Position numbers and translations under genes: made by a program
Shown here: positions 36,677-45,209 of the stretch, piece by piece
Position numbering within the stretch: position 1 is the first letter of the stretch
Layout of the letters: every line of letters starts with the position of its first letter
Notes under the pieces: model-generated
Told to the model about the DNA's origin: nothing
The model's database searches: none
What the model saw: the letters and a program-made list of their open reading frames with translations, nothing else
Source of the DNA: Lepagella muris
Lineage (GTDB): Bacteria > Bacteroidota > Bacteroidia > Bacteroidales > Muribaculaceae
Length of the DNA stretch: 64,000 nt
Assembly: GCF_004793975.1 (NCBI RefSeq)
Contig: NZ_SRYB01000022.1
Coordinates: forward strand, 23,434-87,433
Direction of reading: 5' to 3'

Positions 36677-37186
36677 TCAAAGTGTGAGAAACCAGAAGTC
36701 GGATGATGATAGTTTACGGTCTCCGCGAAGTCGGGAGAATGCCTTTGTCATTTGGTTCTCAACGGTTTTTATTGATATTCCGAGTGTGTCGGCTATTTCA
36801 GCATTCGGCATCGCATCCCGTTTGCTCATCAGGAAAATACGGCGGCATTTTTCCGGAAGATTGTCAATGGCTTGCCATAGGCGGGCATCCCGTTCTGACG
36901 TGTCAATGACCTCTTCCGATGGCTGCTCCTCATAATATTCGATGGGTATGGTCTCCATGCGTCCGTTGTCGCGGCACCAGTTGAGCGATGCGTTTCTTAC
37001 TGCTCGGTATATGTAGCTTTTAAAATTGTCCGGCTCTTTTTCGTCGTTGAATTTGTCCCATATTTCAAGAAATACAGACTGCACGATGTCTTCTGCCGCT
37101 TCTACTGATAGAGTGAAGCGCAGGGAAAACATTCCGAGAGGGAGTCTCAGTTGCTCGTAGTATTTTTGAAATATTCGGCTGTTCAT
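36677..37186 (-). CDS. ECF RNA polymerase sigma factor
   Basis: 169-residue sigma-70 family ECF factor. Region 2 includes EDIVQSVFLEIWDKF and FKSYIYRAVRNASLNW; region 4 includes LPEKCRRIFLMSKRD and the helix-turn-helix AEIADTLGISIKTVENQMTKA. It should direct transcription of the downstream anti-sigma, TonB receptor and DUF4249 genes. ATG 37186 is used; a TTG at 37201 is less likely. The start lies only 11 nt after the GNAT toxin stop, so the toxin-antitoxin promoter may also drive sigma expression. Confidence 0.88.
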   Translation of the reverse strand: MNSRIFQKYYEQLRLPLGMFSLRFTLSVEAAEDIVQSVFLEIWDKFNDEKEPDNFKSYIYRAVRNASLNWCRDNGRMETIPIEYYEEQPSEEVIDTSERDARLWQAIDNLPEKCRRIFLMSKRDAMPNAEIADTLGISIKTVENQMTKAFSRLRGDRKLSSSDFWFLTL

Positions 37187-37197
37187 TGAGAGTAATG

Positions 37198-37710
37198 TCA
37201 AGGCAACTCCATCATATCAAAGAACATAAGACGAGTATGGTCGTTTTCCTCTTTCTGAGTGAGCTTGGTAAATCCATTCTTTTCGTAAAACAGGATTGCA
37301 TCGAGGTACGCATCAACTGTTATGAACCGAAAAGCGGAGTAATTGCTGTTGGTATTCAACATATCTTTTATCAAGTTCATCAGTTTTGTGCCAATGTGTT
37401 CCCCTCTGTGTAAGGAAGAAACTGCAAATCTACCAATTTTTATAGCCGGGTAACTACTGAATCTTTTGCCATCGGGAAATCTGTCTTTGATTTTTCTCCA
37501 TTGGCTGTTAGTAACTTCCTGCTTGCTGATTTTATCGTTTAGCAAACAGAAATACGCAACAATAGTTCCTTCATCTTCAAGTATAAATGAATTGGCAATA
37601 CGTTTGTTGAGGAAACCTTTGGCATCCTCAATAAGAAAGTTATTCAGGTCTTCGTCTCCACAATCGAAGCCGTCAACCAATGTATCTGCGCTCAGTCGGA
37701 CAAGTTTCAT
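37198..37710 (-). CDS. GNAT-family toxin-like acetyltransferase
   Basis: 170-residue GNAT protein resembling TacT-type toxins, which acetylate aminoacyl-tRNA. FDCGDEDLNNFLIEDA at the start is the common toxin N-terminus (F.CG...LD.fL...A). The acetyl-CoA loop is KIGRFAVSSLHRGEHIGTKL, and the end has ITVDAYLDAILFYEKNGF with the Tyr expected as general acid. The substrate is inferred. The start follows the antitoxin stop by 1 bp (TAGAATG), implying translational coupling. Confidence 0.82.
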   Translation of the reverse strand: MKLVRLSADTLVDGFDCGDEDLNNFLIEDAKGFLNKRIANSFILEDEGTIVAYFCLLNDKISKQEVTNSQWRKIKDRFPDGKRFSSYPAIKIGRFAVSSLHRGEHIGTKLMNLIKDMLNTNSNYSAFRFITVDAYLDAILFYEKNGFTKLTQKEENDHTRLMFFDMMELP

Positions 37711-37711
37711 T

Positions 37712-37882
37712 CTACAGACAAACTGTAATCAATTTCTTCGCTTCTTTAACTGCCTCCTGAAGTTTGCGACCATTTTCTGCTCGCTGTTCCTTGGTAAGAC
37801 TTTCCACCTGTCGCATTCTTTCCTCGAAGCGAACGGCATCCTCACCTGTGAGAATTGGGGTTTCTGCTATTGGTCTTGCCAT
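37712..37882 (-). CDS. 56-aa candidate antitoxin of the GNAT toxin
   Basis: A 56-codon gene missed by a 60-aa cut-off. It starts MARPIAETPILTGEDAVRF and is followed by a charged helix rich in Glu, Lys and Arg (ERMRQVESLTKEQRAENGR). The MARPI.ETP.L.G.DA.RF start is common in small Bacteroidetes proteins beside GNAT genes. It has a good ribosome-binding site (AGGAG at 37894-37890) and a -7 box 30 nt upstream of its start. It does not look like the ribbon-helix-helix antitoxins of classic TacA type. Partner function is inferred from position and coupling. Confidence 0.75.
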   Translation of the reverse strand: MARPIAETPILTGEDAVRFEERMRQVESLTKEQRAENGRKLQEAVKEAKKLITVCL

Positions 37883-37911
37883 AATTTTACTCCTTTCTTT
37901 ATTTATGATTA

Positions 37912-37919
37912 CAAAGATA
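37912..37919 (-). promoter_or_regulatory. -7 box of the GNAT toxin-antitoxin operon
   Basis: Minus strand TATCTTTG at 37919-37912 matches TAnnTTTG perfectly. Start of transcription near 37905 gives a leader of about 23 nt containing the AGGAG ribosome-binding site. No clear -33 element. Confidence 0.55.
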
Positions 37920-37991
37920 CAACAATTTCCTGGAATATTTGTATCACAGAGCTATAAATCATGCATTCTTGGCATATTTACATCTGGTATG

Positions 37992-38019
37992 AAAAAAGTG
38001 CCGGTCAATTGACCAGCAC
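37992..38019 (-). terminator. Terminator overlapping the M6 protease stop codon
   Basis: Minus strand GTGCTGGTC (38019-38011) pairs with GACCGGCAC (38006-37998) around AATT with one G-U pair, followed by TTTTTT (37997-37992). The TGA stop of the protease gene (38007-38005) lies inside the hairpin, so the last codons encode the left arm. Confidence 0.75.
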
Positions 38020-39378
38020 CTTTTTTCCGTTGATTATGTAGAGACCGGGGGAGGTTATTTCCCTTATCCGGATACCCTGCATATTGTAGATGATTTTTTC
38101 TGAGTCGTTGTCTGCGGGTAGGTCGTCGATACCTGAGTCTCCGGTAGATGAGAACTTAACTTTGAAGCTGATCTCCTTGCCTGCTTTCTGCACTCCCGAT
38201 ATTGAGAACGGTGCACGTGTGCCATCGCTGTAGAATGGGTAGTCATCGTCATTCTCAGTGCCGAATGTATAGCGTTTTGTGTCGGGACCTAACGGTGCCT
38301 TCGCTATTGATCCGGCTTTATCGGTCGAGCCTCCTGGTCGGAATATGTAGACCTCAAAGTTGGCTCCGGTATTACCGTTGAGGGAGGGGTTCACACGATA
38401 TACGAGCAGGCCTGACGCGGGCAGGGAGCAGTCCCATACGTTGCTGTTGTCGCGGTATTCCAGCATGAAATACTCCGGTTTCGCCGGGTCGGGCACAATC
38501 TTGTAGGCTACCGTCTCGGTATCACGGGTGGAGATTGCCGGTAGTGTATAGGTGCCCTCTTCGGTCAGTGTGGGTATCTTCTCTTCCGGAATCCAGTCGC
38601 CGTAATCCTTCCCATATTCAGAACGCATGTAGGCGGTCATTCCCTGCGGCTTGAATTGATTATCGCTCATGAGGTCCCATATATTGACCGGTTCAAGCTT
38701 GTTGTCGCCGGATGTGTATAGGTCGAATGCGTTAAGAGTGTGCATCATCTCATGGCAGAGCACTCCGGTGTTGAGCGGCTGAGGCACCATTGACTTGTAG
38801 CCGTTAGCCTGATCAAACACCCGTAGGAAATTGCCAGATTTCAGTCCGCGCAGTTCTGCGGTAGCCCCACGGTTATTCATCGGCCAAAGCATCTTTGATG
38901 CCGATAGATCCGACTTACCGCTGATAATTATGACGATATTGTCGATCTCCCCATCATTGTTGCGGTCAAGTTCGATATCTTCCGGCAACTTATCTTCAAG
39001 GAATATGCACATGTCCTTAATCAAGGTCTTGAAACGTGTGTCAAAGAGGACATCCAGCGATGAATAACCATCCGGGTTGGTTGATGATTTGGGTTGGAAA
39101 TAACCGCGTGTATGGCTATCCTGATATTCCACTTCCGCGAAGGTCGATTCCCAATCAAACCGCCCGTAGCTCATGTCGAGGAAGAAGTTACGCACTGAAT
39201 TTGCATCCTGAGTAGTGTCGTTAAACATCTTCTCGTAATAGTCTCGGTCGTGTTGCCAATGACCTTTGTTTTCATCGGCAAACCTGACGAAGACCACAAG
39301 GTTAGCCATCTTGACGGGCTCGGCGAAAGCGGCGAGCCCGAAGATGACTGCAAATATAAGAGAGGTAAGGCTACGCAT
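38005..39378 (-). CDS. Secreted M6-family metalloprotease with sorting-like C-terminus
   Basis: 457 residues with an N-terminal signal peptide (MRSLTSLIFAVIFGLAAFA) and an M6 (immune inhibitor A-like) catalytic domain: VCHEMMHTLNAFDLY-type zinc site HEMMH preceded by NTGVL, plus the early NFFLDMSYGRFDW motif typical of M6. The C-terminal 30 residues (YNMQGIRIREITSPGLYIINGKKVLVN, here in parts) match the short tail shared by secreted proteins of this window and resemble type IX secretion or anchoring signals. Likely an extracellular protease. It lies 33 bp after the preceding secreted-protein gene on the same strand. Confidence 0.82.
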   Translation of the reverse strand: MRSLTSLIFAVIFGLAAFAEPVKMANLVVFVRFADENKGHWQHDRDYYEKMFNDTTQDANSVRNFFLDMSYGRFDWESTFAEVEYQDSHTRGYFQPKSSTNPDGYSSLDVLFDTRFKTLIKDMCIFLEDKLPEDIELDRNNDGEIDNIVIIISGKSDLSASKMLWPMNNRGATAELRGLKSGNFLRVFDQANGYKSMVPQPLNTGVLCHEMMHTLNAFDLYTSGDNKLEPVNIWDLMSDNQFKPQGMTAYMRSEYGKDYGDWIPEEKIPTLTEEGTYTLPAISTRDTETVAYKIVPDPAKPEYFMLEYRDNSNVWDCSLPASGLLVYRVNPSLNGNTGANFEVYIFRPGGSTDKAGSIAKAPLGPDTKRYTFGTENDDDYPFYSDGTRAPFSISGVQKAGKEISFKVKFSSTGDSGIDDLPADNDSEKIIYNMQGIRIREITSPGLYIINGKKVLVN

Positions 39379-39411
39379 AATGTCGGAGTCTTAACAAGTG
39401 GCTTATTGGTC

Positions 39412-40233
39412 TTATTTTACAAGGACTTTAGAAGTTTTTGCGCCCTGACGACGGATGTAGATACCCGGTTCGTCGCCGTTTACTTTTAGACCCTGAAGGT
39501 TGAAGTATTCCACGGGAGCGTTAGCGTCATCACCGATGATATCCTCAACGCCTGCACCGTTTTCGGGGTATTCAGTCTGTGTGTAGGTGAAGAGCTTGAT
39601 ACCTTGGATGAGTACGGGAGATGTTATGTCATCGACTACAGCAGCAGTCACTTTCTCTTTGGAGTTTAGTGTCATGCCGGAAGTGCCATGGACCTCATCC
39701 TGAAGATTGCTCCATGTCATCTGACACTGTTTTGACAAGGGCTTGAAGGGGGGTACGCCAGATGCGATGACTGCAAAGTCTACACGCTCAATATGACCTT
39801 TACCTCCATAGAGAACCATGCTCTTCAGTGATGCTTCACTTGAAAGATATACGCTGAACTCAGCACAATCGGGAAGCCACATCATTATGCCGCCACCGTT
39901 CTGTGCCATTATTGAACTTGCTCTCGGGAGAATTATCGCTCCTGTCTTTGTGCCTTCCACTCCCTGTTCACCCTCTGCGTTGTAGCCTTTGATTTCTGCA
40001 TCGAGTTCACATTCTGCATATTCGCCATCACCGTTTTCGTAAGCTGCGGAGAGAAGCTGAATCTTGAACTCATCTGTGAAGCCGCAGTATTTCTCCAGTT
40101 TCTCCTGAGTGTCAAACCAGAGCCAGCCGTTGGCATCGCAGTCGGCGGGATCGAAGTAGTTGTAGGTCTCCTGTGCATTAGCTGCTGTGGAGAGAGCTGC
40201 TACGACAGAAATTGAGAGTAAAAAATTTTTCAT
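39412..40233 (-). CDS. Secreted protein with sorting-like C-terminus, unknown function
   Basis: 273 residues with signal peptide (MKNFLLSISVVAALSTAANA). The middle is a beta-rich domain of unknown family (GIMMWLPDCAEFSVYLSSEASLK-like strands), possibly a carbohydrate-binding or pectate-lyase-like module. The C-terminus VEYFNLQGLKV..GIYIRRQG..TSKVLVK is nearly the same as that of the LRR protein at 48357-50891, pointing to a common secretion or anchoring route. It follows the SusD gene by 95 bp on the same strand, so it may belong to that locus. Confidence 0.6.
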   Translation of the reverse strand: MKNFLLSISVVAALSTAANAQETYNYFDPADCDANGWLWFDTQEKLEKYCGFTDEFKIQLLSAAYENGDGEYAECELDAEIKGYNAEGEQGVEGTKTGAIILPRASSIMAQNGGGIMMWLPDCAEFSVYLSSEASLKSMVLYGGKGHIERVDFAVIASGVPPFKPLSKQCQMTWSNLQDEVHGTSGMTLNSKEKVTAAVVDDITSPVLIQGIKLFTYTQTEYPENGAGVEDIIGDDANAPVEYFNLQGLKVNGDEPGIYIRRQGAKTSKVLVK

Positions 40234-40328
40234 GAGCTTATATTATTTAAATGAAACAATATTGGTAAATCTTGTATGCGGAGAGTGGGGAGATGGAGAA
40301 AAAGAGGAGAGGAGGAATGGGGGAGATT

Positions 40329-42095
40329 TTACATCTCCACCCATTCTGGATTCTGTTCGAGACCATGATAACGCACGTCGTCCCAGTCAAGCGGCAGATA
40401 ATACTGACGCGGACGGAAATAGCGCACCACGGTGTTGCGTCCGTTCACCACAGGATTGGTGATCTTGCGTGTGCCGTCAGCCTGTTCTACTATCTTTACT
40501 CCGTAAAGCGGGTTGGTAGAACCGGTCATGCGTTTCTCCGCGATGTTCCAACGGAGAAGATCCCAATAAGTGGTTTTCTCGAAAGCAAGCTCAACGCGAC
40601 GTTCATTCACGATGTCGTCCCAAGTTACGCTTTTCAGTTCAGGCATCTTCACGCGGCGTCTGATCTGATTCACCTTATCGAGAGCATCACCGATACGTCC
40701 CTTCTTGAAGTCGATCTCCGCATAGTCGAGCAGGAGCTCGGCAAAACGCCAAAGGATGCAGTTCTGGGAGCTGCCGTAAGTCTCGTCGGTGTCGATTACC
40801 TGACGTTCGTTAAGGAATTTCGCCATATAGTAGCCGGTGCGTGTCACGGCGGCAGAGGTGGATGTGCCGTATTTGGTCAGATCCTCTCCGGCAACCTCCT
40901 TACCGTCTACTACAGTGTAGTGTATGTCCATGGTGTGTCCGCGCCATTGCGCCCCGTCGTAGAGCACATTGGCATAGAACCTCCAGTCGCGACCCTCGTA
41001 AGGATTCTTCTTGTCGTAGCCGGAAGCCTTGTCGGTTATCATCATGCCGTTGTCCATGCGGTATTCATCCACGTGGTTCTGTGTCGGATTATAAGCGGCG
41101 ACGGTGCCACCGAAAGATGATGCGGAGGCATCGCGGTCAAGCTTATGACCGTTGGCAGAGGAGAAGTTGCCGTCGTTGGCGTGCTGCACCTCCCAGATGG
41201 ATTCCTGAGAGTTCTTGGTAAGGAAGATATTGCGGTATTCCTCCACCACCTCATCGCGCGTGGTGCCGTTGATAGGGATAAGGCTGTATTGTCCGGTGGC
41301 GATCACGCGGTCATACTCTTTCGCTGCGAGGTCGAGCATCTGCATCGACTGGTCGTCGGGGAAGCCGAGCCATCCCTTCTCCTGATTCTGGAAATGTTCG
41401 CCGGCTGCCCAGAAATATGTCTTGGCGCGAAGCATGTAGCATACCCCCTTCGTTGGGCGTCCGATGTTGGCATCGGTGTGCGACACAGGGAGAAGCTTTG
41501 CTGCCTCTTCAGCCTCGTTGCAGATGAACTCCACCATCTCGGCGTAGGTGGCACGCGGGAATTTGGTGTCTTCCATCAGCGGGTCATACGTGCGAGTCAA
41601 TATCATTGTGCCGCCGAAGTTGCGGAGCATCAGGTAGTAATACCATGCGCGGAAGAAATGAGCCTCACCCACTACGCGGTCGCGTACCGACGGGGCGAGT
41701 TGCGACTCGTTCATCAACAATGTATTGATGGAATTTATCTGTGTGTAGAACTTAAACCATTCCGTGCGTGCACGTGTGGTTATGTCCTGCTGTGAGCTTT
41801 TGAGGATGTTGCCGTAGTCGCCCTGATACCAGTCGCTGCGTCCCACGGTCAGCTGGTCGCCATACCAAGGCTCATATTCCGATCCGAGACCTTTCATGAT
41901 TGTGGTCACGAAAGTGTAGAACCCGGGATCCATTTCATGATACCAAGGTAGCACGTATTCATCAAGAAGATGCTCGTCGCCCCAGATGACCGTGCCGGGG
42001 AGTTTGTCGAAAGGCTCTTCGCGAAACATTGAGTCGCATGAGGAGAGTCCGACGGCTGCTATTGCAAGGGGTAATATATATTTTTTGAAATTCAT
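40329..42095 (-). CDS. SusD/RagB-family nutrient-binding lipoprotein
   Basis: 588-residue outer-membrane lipoprotein with lipobox LSSC after MNFKKYILPLAIAAVG. TPR-rich SusD architecture: VGEAHFFRAWYYYLMLRNFGG, PTKGVCYMLRAKTYFWAAG, and the C-terminal INQIRRRVKMPEL...ERRVELAFE..TYWDLLRW. It should cap the SusC channel and bind a glycan or peptide. Its ATG overlaps the SusC stop by one base. The neighbouring metalloprotease and M6 protease, and lack of any glycoside hydrolase, hint at peptide or protein-derived substrates (inference). Confidence 0.95.
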   Translation of the reverse strand: MNFKKYILPLAIAAVGLSSCDSMFREEPFDKLPGTVIWGDEHLLDEYVLPWYHEMDPGFYTFVTTIMKGLGSEYEPWYGDQLTVGRSDWYQGDYGNILKSSQQDITTRARTEWFKFYTQINSINTLLMNESQLAPSVRDRVVGEAHFFRAWYYYLMLRNFGGTMILTRTYDPLMEDTKFPRATYAEMVEFICNEAEEAAKLLPVSHTDANIGRPTKGVCYMLRAKTYFWAAGEHFQNQEKGWLGFPDDQSMQMLDLAAKEYDRVIATGQYSLIPINGTTRDEVVEEYRNIFLTKNSQESIWEVQHANDGNFSSANGHKLDRDASASSFGGTVAAYNPTQNHVDEYRMDNGMMITDKASGYDKKNPYEGRDWRFYANVLYDGAQWRGHTMDIHYTVVDGKEVAGEDLTKYGTSTSAAVTRTGYYMAKFLNERQVIDTDETYGSSQNCILWRFAELLLDYAEIDFKKGRIGDALDKVNQIRRRVKMPELKSVTWDDIVNERRVELAFEKTTYWDLLRWNIAEKRMTGSTNPLYGVKIVEQADGTRKITNPVVNGRNTVVRYFRPRQYYLPLDWDDVRYHGLEQNPEWVEM

Positions 42096-45000
42096 CAGAA
42101 ACCTACATTAAGAGTTATACCATAAGTTCGGGAGAGGGGATATCCACGCAGCGACTCGGGGTCCATGTTGTGGAGCGAGGATATGGTGAACAGGTTTCCT
42201 CCCTGGAGAGCAATGTCGAGGGTGGAAATGTGGGCGTTGCGCAGCATTTTCGCAGGGAAGCGGTAACCCAATGTGAGGGCTTTCAGGCGTAGGAAGCTAC
42301 ATTCCTTCACCCAGAATGTCGAGGGAAGACGGTTGTTGTCGCTCGATGATGTGAACTTGATGCGGGGATATTCCGCACCGGGGTTCTCCGGAGTCCAGGA
42401 ATTTGTGTAGTGGTAGTCCTGGAAGCGTTGCAGCGAACGGCTCTCAAGAGTGTAAAGCTCGTTGATCTGCTGGTTGTAGCCGGATACTCCCTGGAACTGG
42501 GCGTTCATGTATATGCCTTTCCATGATGCGCCGAGAGAGATGCCGTAGTTAAGACTTGGAAGTGAGGAATTTTTCACGTAGACGCGGTCGTTGGCAGAGA
42601 GCACTCCGTTGCCGTCCTGGTCGAGATATTTTATATCGCCGGGGGCAAGGGTGGAGTTGTTCATGCCGTCCTGGTCAACGGGCCACGCTGCAATCTCCTC
42701 GTAGCTTTGGAAAAGTCCGGCAGCCTCATATAGCGACCATACGAGATATGGCTTCCCTTTGCGGCGGAGGTTCTCCACGTTGGCTGATTCATCGCCATAG
42801 TCAAGCACCTTGTTGTTGGATAGGGCTATGTTGAATCCGACATTGTATCTGAAATCGCCGACGGTATTGACGTGCTTCACCGAGAGGTCGAAACCCTGAT
42901 AGCGTATCTTTCCGATGTTGACGCTCGGCACTGATCCGCCTGTGCCGACCGAGGGTGGGAAGAGATAGGCTGGCGCGCCTGTGATGAGGTTGGTGCGGTA
43001 ACGCTGGTAGAACTCAGCAGTGACGTTAATGCGGTTGTTCCAGAAACCGAGGTCAACGCCTACGTTCCAGTCTTTCGACTTACCCCACTGCAGGTTCTCG
43101 TTGGGCACCACGCCGGAGGCATTCACGATGCCGGGGGCGAAGTTGCCGCCGATGGGATAGCCGTAGGAGGGGGAGAAGATGTATTGCTTCAGGTAGCTGT
43201 AGTCGCTGACGCCACCGTCGTCACCGAGGATACCGGCGGAAGCGCGGAGCTTCGCGAAGGAGAGCAATCCGGGATTGACGTTATGGAAGAAGTTCTCGTT
43301 GCTGATTACCCACGATGCCGACACGGTTGGGAAGAAGCCCCAGCGGTGTCCGGGCGCGAAGCGTGTGGAGCCGTCGACACGGAAACTGAACTCTGCGAAA
43401 TAGCGGGAGCTGAAGCCGTAGGTGGCACGTCCGACAACCGAGGCTCGCTGGCTGAAATATTCCGAACCGTTGATGGTGCCGGTGGAGGTGTTGCCCATGA
43501 TTTCGGGATACTCACCGGAAAGATTGTTGTTGATACCGTTGAGATACTTGTTGTTGTAGTCCTGATAGTTGAGCACCACAAGACCTGACACGTCATGCTT
43601 CTCCGCAAATGTACGGTTGTAGTTTACGCCAAATTCTATGAGCTTGTTGTTGATGGTCTGCCAGCGGTCTTCCATCTTGATTTTTGCAGTCGGATAGATT
43701 GTCTTTGGATCTACGGAAGAGGTCTGAGTCTCCTCGTTCCAGAGATAAAGAGCCACAGGTTTGGAGTATTTCTGCGTGTTCTGATGGTTGAGGTCGATGG
43801 TGCCCTTCAGATATACCTGCAAGCCGTCAACCCCCGGAATCTGATAGTTCAGGCGGGCGTTGAGGGTATGGAAGTCAGACTTCACCTTGTTGTATCCGCC
43901 GAGACCCTCCACGTTTATGAGCGGGTTGCCCCCGTCGATCGAGGCGAGGTTGCCGTCGGTGAAACGGAGCACCTGGAGCGGGGAATAGCTGTAGGCTGCA
44001 TCGATAGTGGTGTAGCTGGAGTTCTTGTTGGTGGATACGGATCCGTTGAGGTCGACAGAGATGGTGAGACCCTTCATCAGGTCGGCATCAAGTTTCGCCG
44101 CATAGTTGTAGCGGTCGCGGCTTACGTTGGAGTAGAGACCCTTGGCGTTGGTGTAACCACCCGACAGGAAATAGCGTATCGCTTTTGTGCCGCCCGACAC
44201 GCTCAGCGTGTATCGCTGTGAATGACCCCACTTGTCGAGATAGTCGAGCATGTTCTCGTTGCCGTATAGGTTGGGATTGGAGCCGATTGCGGAGAGGTCG
44301 TAGGGGGTGTAGGTGCCGCTTGCGGATGCCTCCACCGCACGGTTGTAGAGCTCGGCGAATTTATACGCATCAAGGAATTCCGGAAGATAGGTGGCTTCCT
44401 GGAAATTGAACTGACCGCGGAAATTCACTTTCACTTTCCCGCTGTCTTTTCCGCGCTTGGTCTGCACGAGAATTACGCCGTTGGCTGCGCGTGCACCATA
44501 CACGGCGGCTGCCGCTGCATCCTTCAGCACAGAGATGCTCTCGATGTCGTCGGGGTTGAGGTCGGAAAGACGCATCTCGCCGTCGGATGTGTTGGTGCCG
44601 AGACGTGGCACTCCGTCGATTACGAGAAGCGGGTTGTTGTTGTTGCCGCGCACGGCAAGTTGTGCCTCGCCTCCTGCAGAGGGGTCGCCCGAAGTGGTCA
44701 TTACTCCGAGACCGGGCATTGTGCCCGCCAGCGACTGGTCGACGTTCATGGAAGGGATCTTGGCAAGCTCATCTCCGGTGATGACTTCCACGGAGGAGGT
44801 CAGCGAACTTTTCTTCGCTGTGCCGTATCCGATCACGACAACCTCGTCAATGTCGCTTGCGGCAGGTTCCATCTTCAGGGTCGATAGATTGGCACCGGGA
44901 GCGACGTCTACAGAGAGGGTGCGGTAGCCCACGTAGGAGAGGGTTATCTTCCCTTTCTTATCCGCAGGGATTGTCAGACTGAACTTTCCGTCAAGGTCAG

Positions 45001-45157
45001 TCGTTGCGCCCAGCATGGAGCCATCGAGTTTGACAGTGACGCCGATCAGGGGTTCCCCTTTCTCATCCACGACGATTCCGGTGATGGGTGCGTTCCCTTG
45101 TGGAAATGCTGCCAATGCCGACACGCATGCCATTATTATTGATAGGATAATTCTCAT
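42095..45157 (-). CDS. SusC/RagA-family TonB-dependent transporter
   Basis: 1020-residue outer-membrane transporter. After the signal peptide there is a carboxypeptidase-like domain (about 24-100, ITGIVVDEKGEPLIGVTV), the TonB box/plug start DIDEVVVIGYGTAKKSS, the SusC-type RGNNNNPLLVIDGVPR and SISVLKDAAAAAVYGARAANGVI, then a barrel ending TYGITLNVGF. It imports the ligand held by SusD, energised by TonB. Only 52 bp separate it from the upstream metalloprotease gene and no promoter was seen there, so the three may be co-transcribed. Confidence 0.96.
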   Translation of the reverse strand: MRIILSIIMACVSALAAFPQGNAPITGIVVDEKGEPLIGVTVKLDGSMLGATTDLDGKFSLTIPADKKGKITLSYVGYRTLSVDVAPGANLSTLKMEPAASDIDEVVVIGYGTAKKSSLTSSVEVITGDELAKIPSMNVDQSLAGTMPGLGVMTTSGDPSAGGEAQLAVRGNNNNPLLVIDGVPRLGTNTSDGEMRLSDLNPDDIESISVLKDAAAAAVYGARAANGVILVQTKRGKDSGKVKVNFRGQFNFQEATYLPEFLDAYKFAELYNRAVEASASGTYTPYDLSAIGSNPNLYGNENMLDYLDKWGHSQRYTLSVSGGTKAIRYFLSGGYTNAKGLYSNVSRDRYNYAAKLDADLMKGLTISVDLNGSVSTNKNSSYTTIDAAYSYSPLQVLRFTDGNLASIDGGNPLINVEGLGGYNKVKSDFHTLNARLNYQIPGVDGLQVYLKGTIDLNHQNTQKYSKPVALYLWNEETQTSSVDPKTIYPTAKIKMEDRWQTINNKLIEFGVNYNRTFAEKHDVSGLVVLNYQDYNNKYLNGINNNLSGEYPEIMGNTSTGTINGSEYFSQRASVVGRATYGFSSRYFAEFSFRVDGSTRFAPGHRWGFFPTVSASWVISNENFFHNVNPGLLSFAKLRASAGILGDDGGVSDYSYLKQYIFSPSYGYPIGGNFAPGIVNASGVVPNENLQWGKSKDWNVGVDLGFWNNRINVTAEFYQRYRTNLITGAPAYLFPPSVGTGGSVPSVNIGKIRYQGFDLSVKHVNTVGDFRYNVGFNIALSNNKVLDYGDESANVENLRRKGKPYLVWSLYEAAGLFQSYEEIAAWPVDQDGMNNSTLAPGDIKYLDQDGNGVLSANDRVYVKNSSLPSLNYGISLGASWKGIYMNAQFQGVSGYNQQINELYTLESRSLQRFQDYHYTNSWTPENPGAEYPRIKFTSSSDNNRLPSTFWVKECSFLRLKALTLGYRFPAKMLRNAHISTLDIALQGGNLFTISSLHNMDPESLRGYPLSRTYGITLNVGF

Positions 45158-45209
45158 GTTATGTGTGTTAGTTGTTCTGTGTATGGAAAATCTGGTTTGA
45201 TACGCCGCC

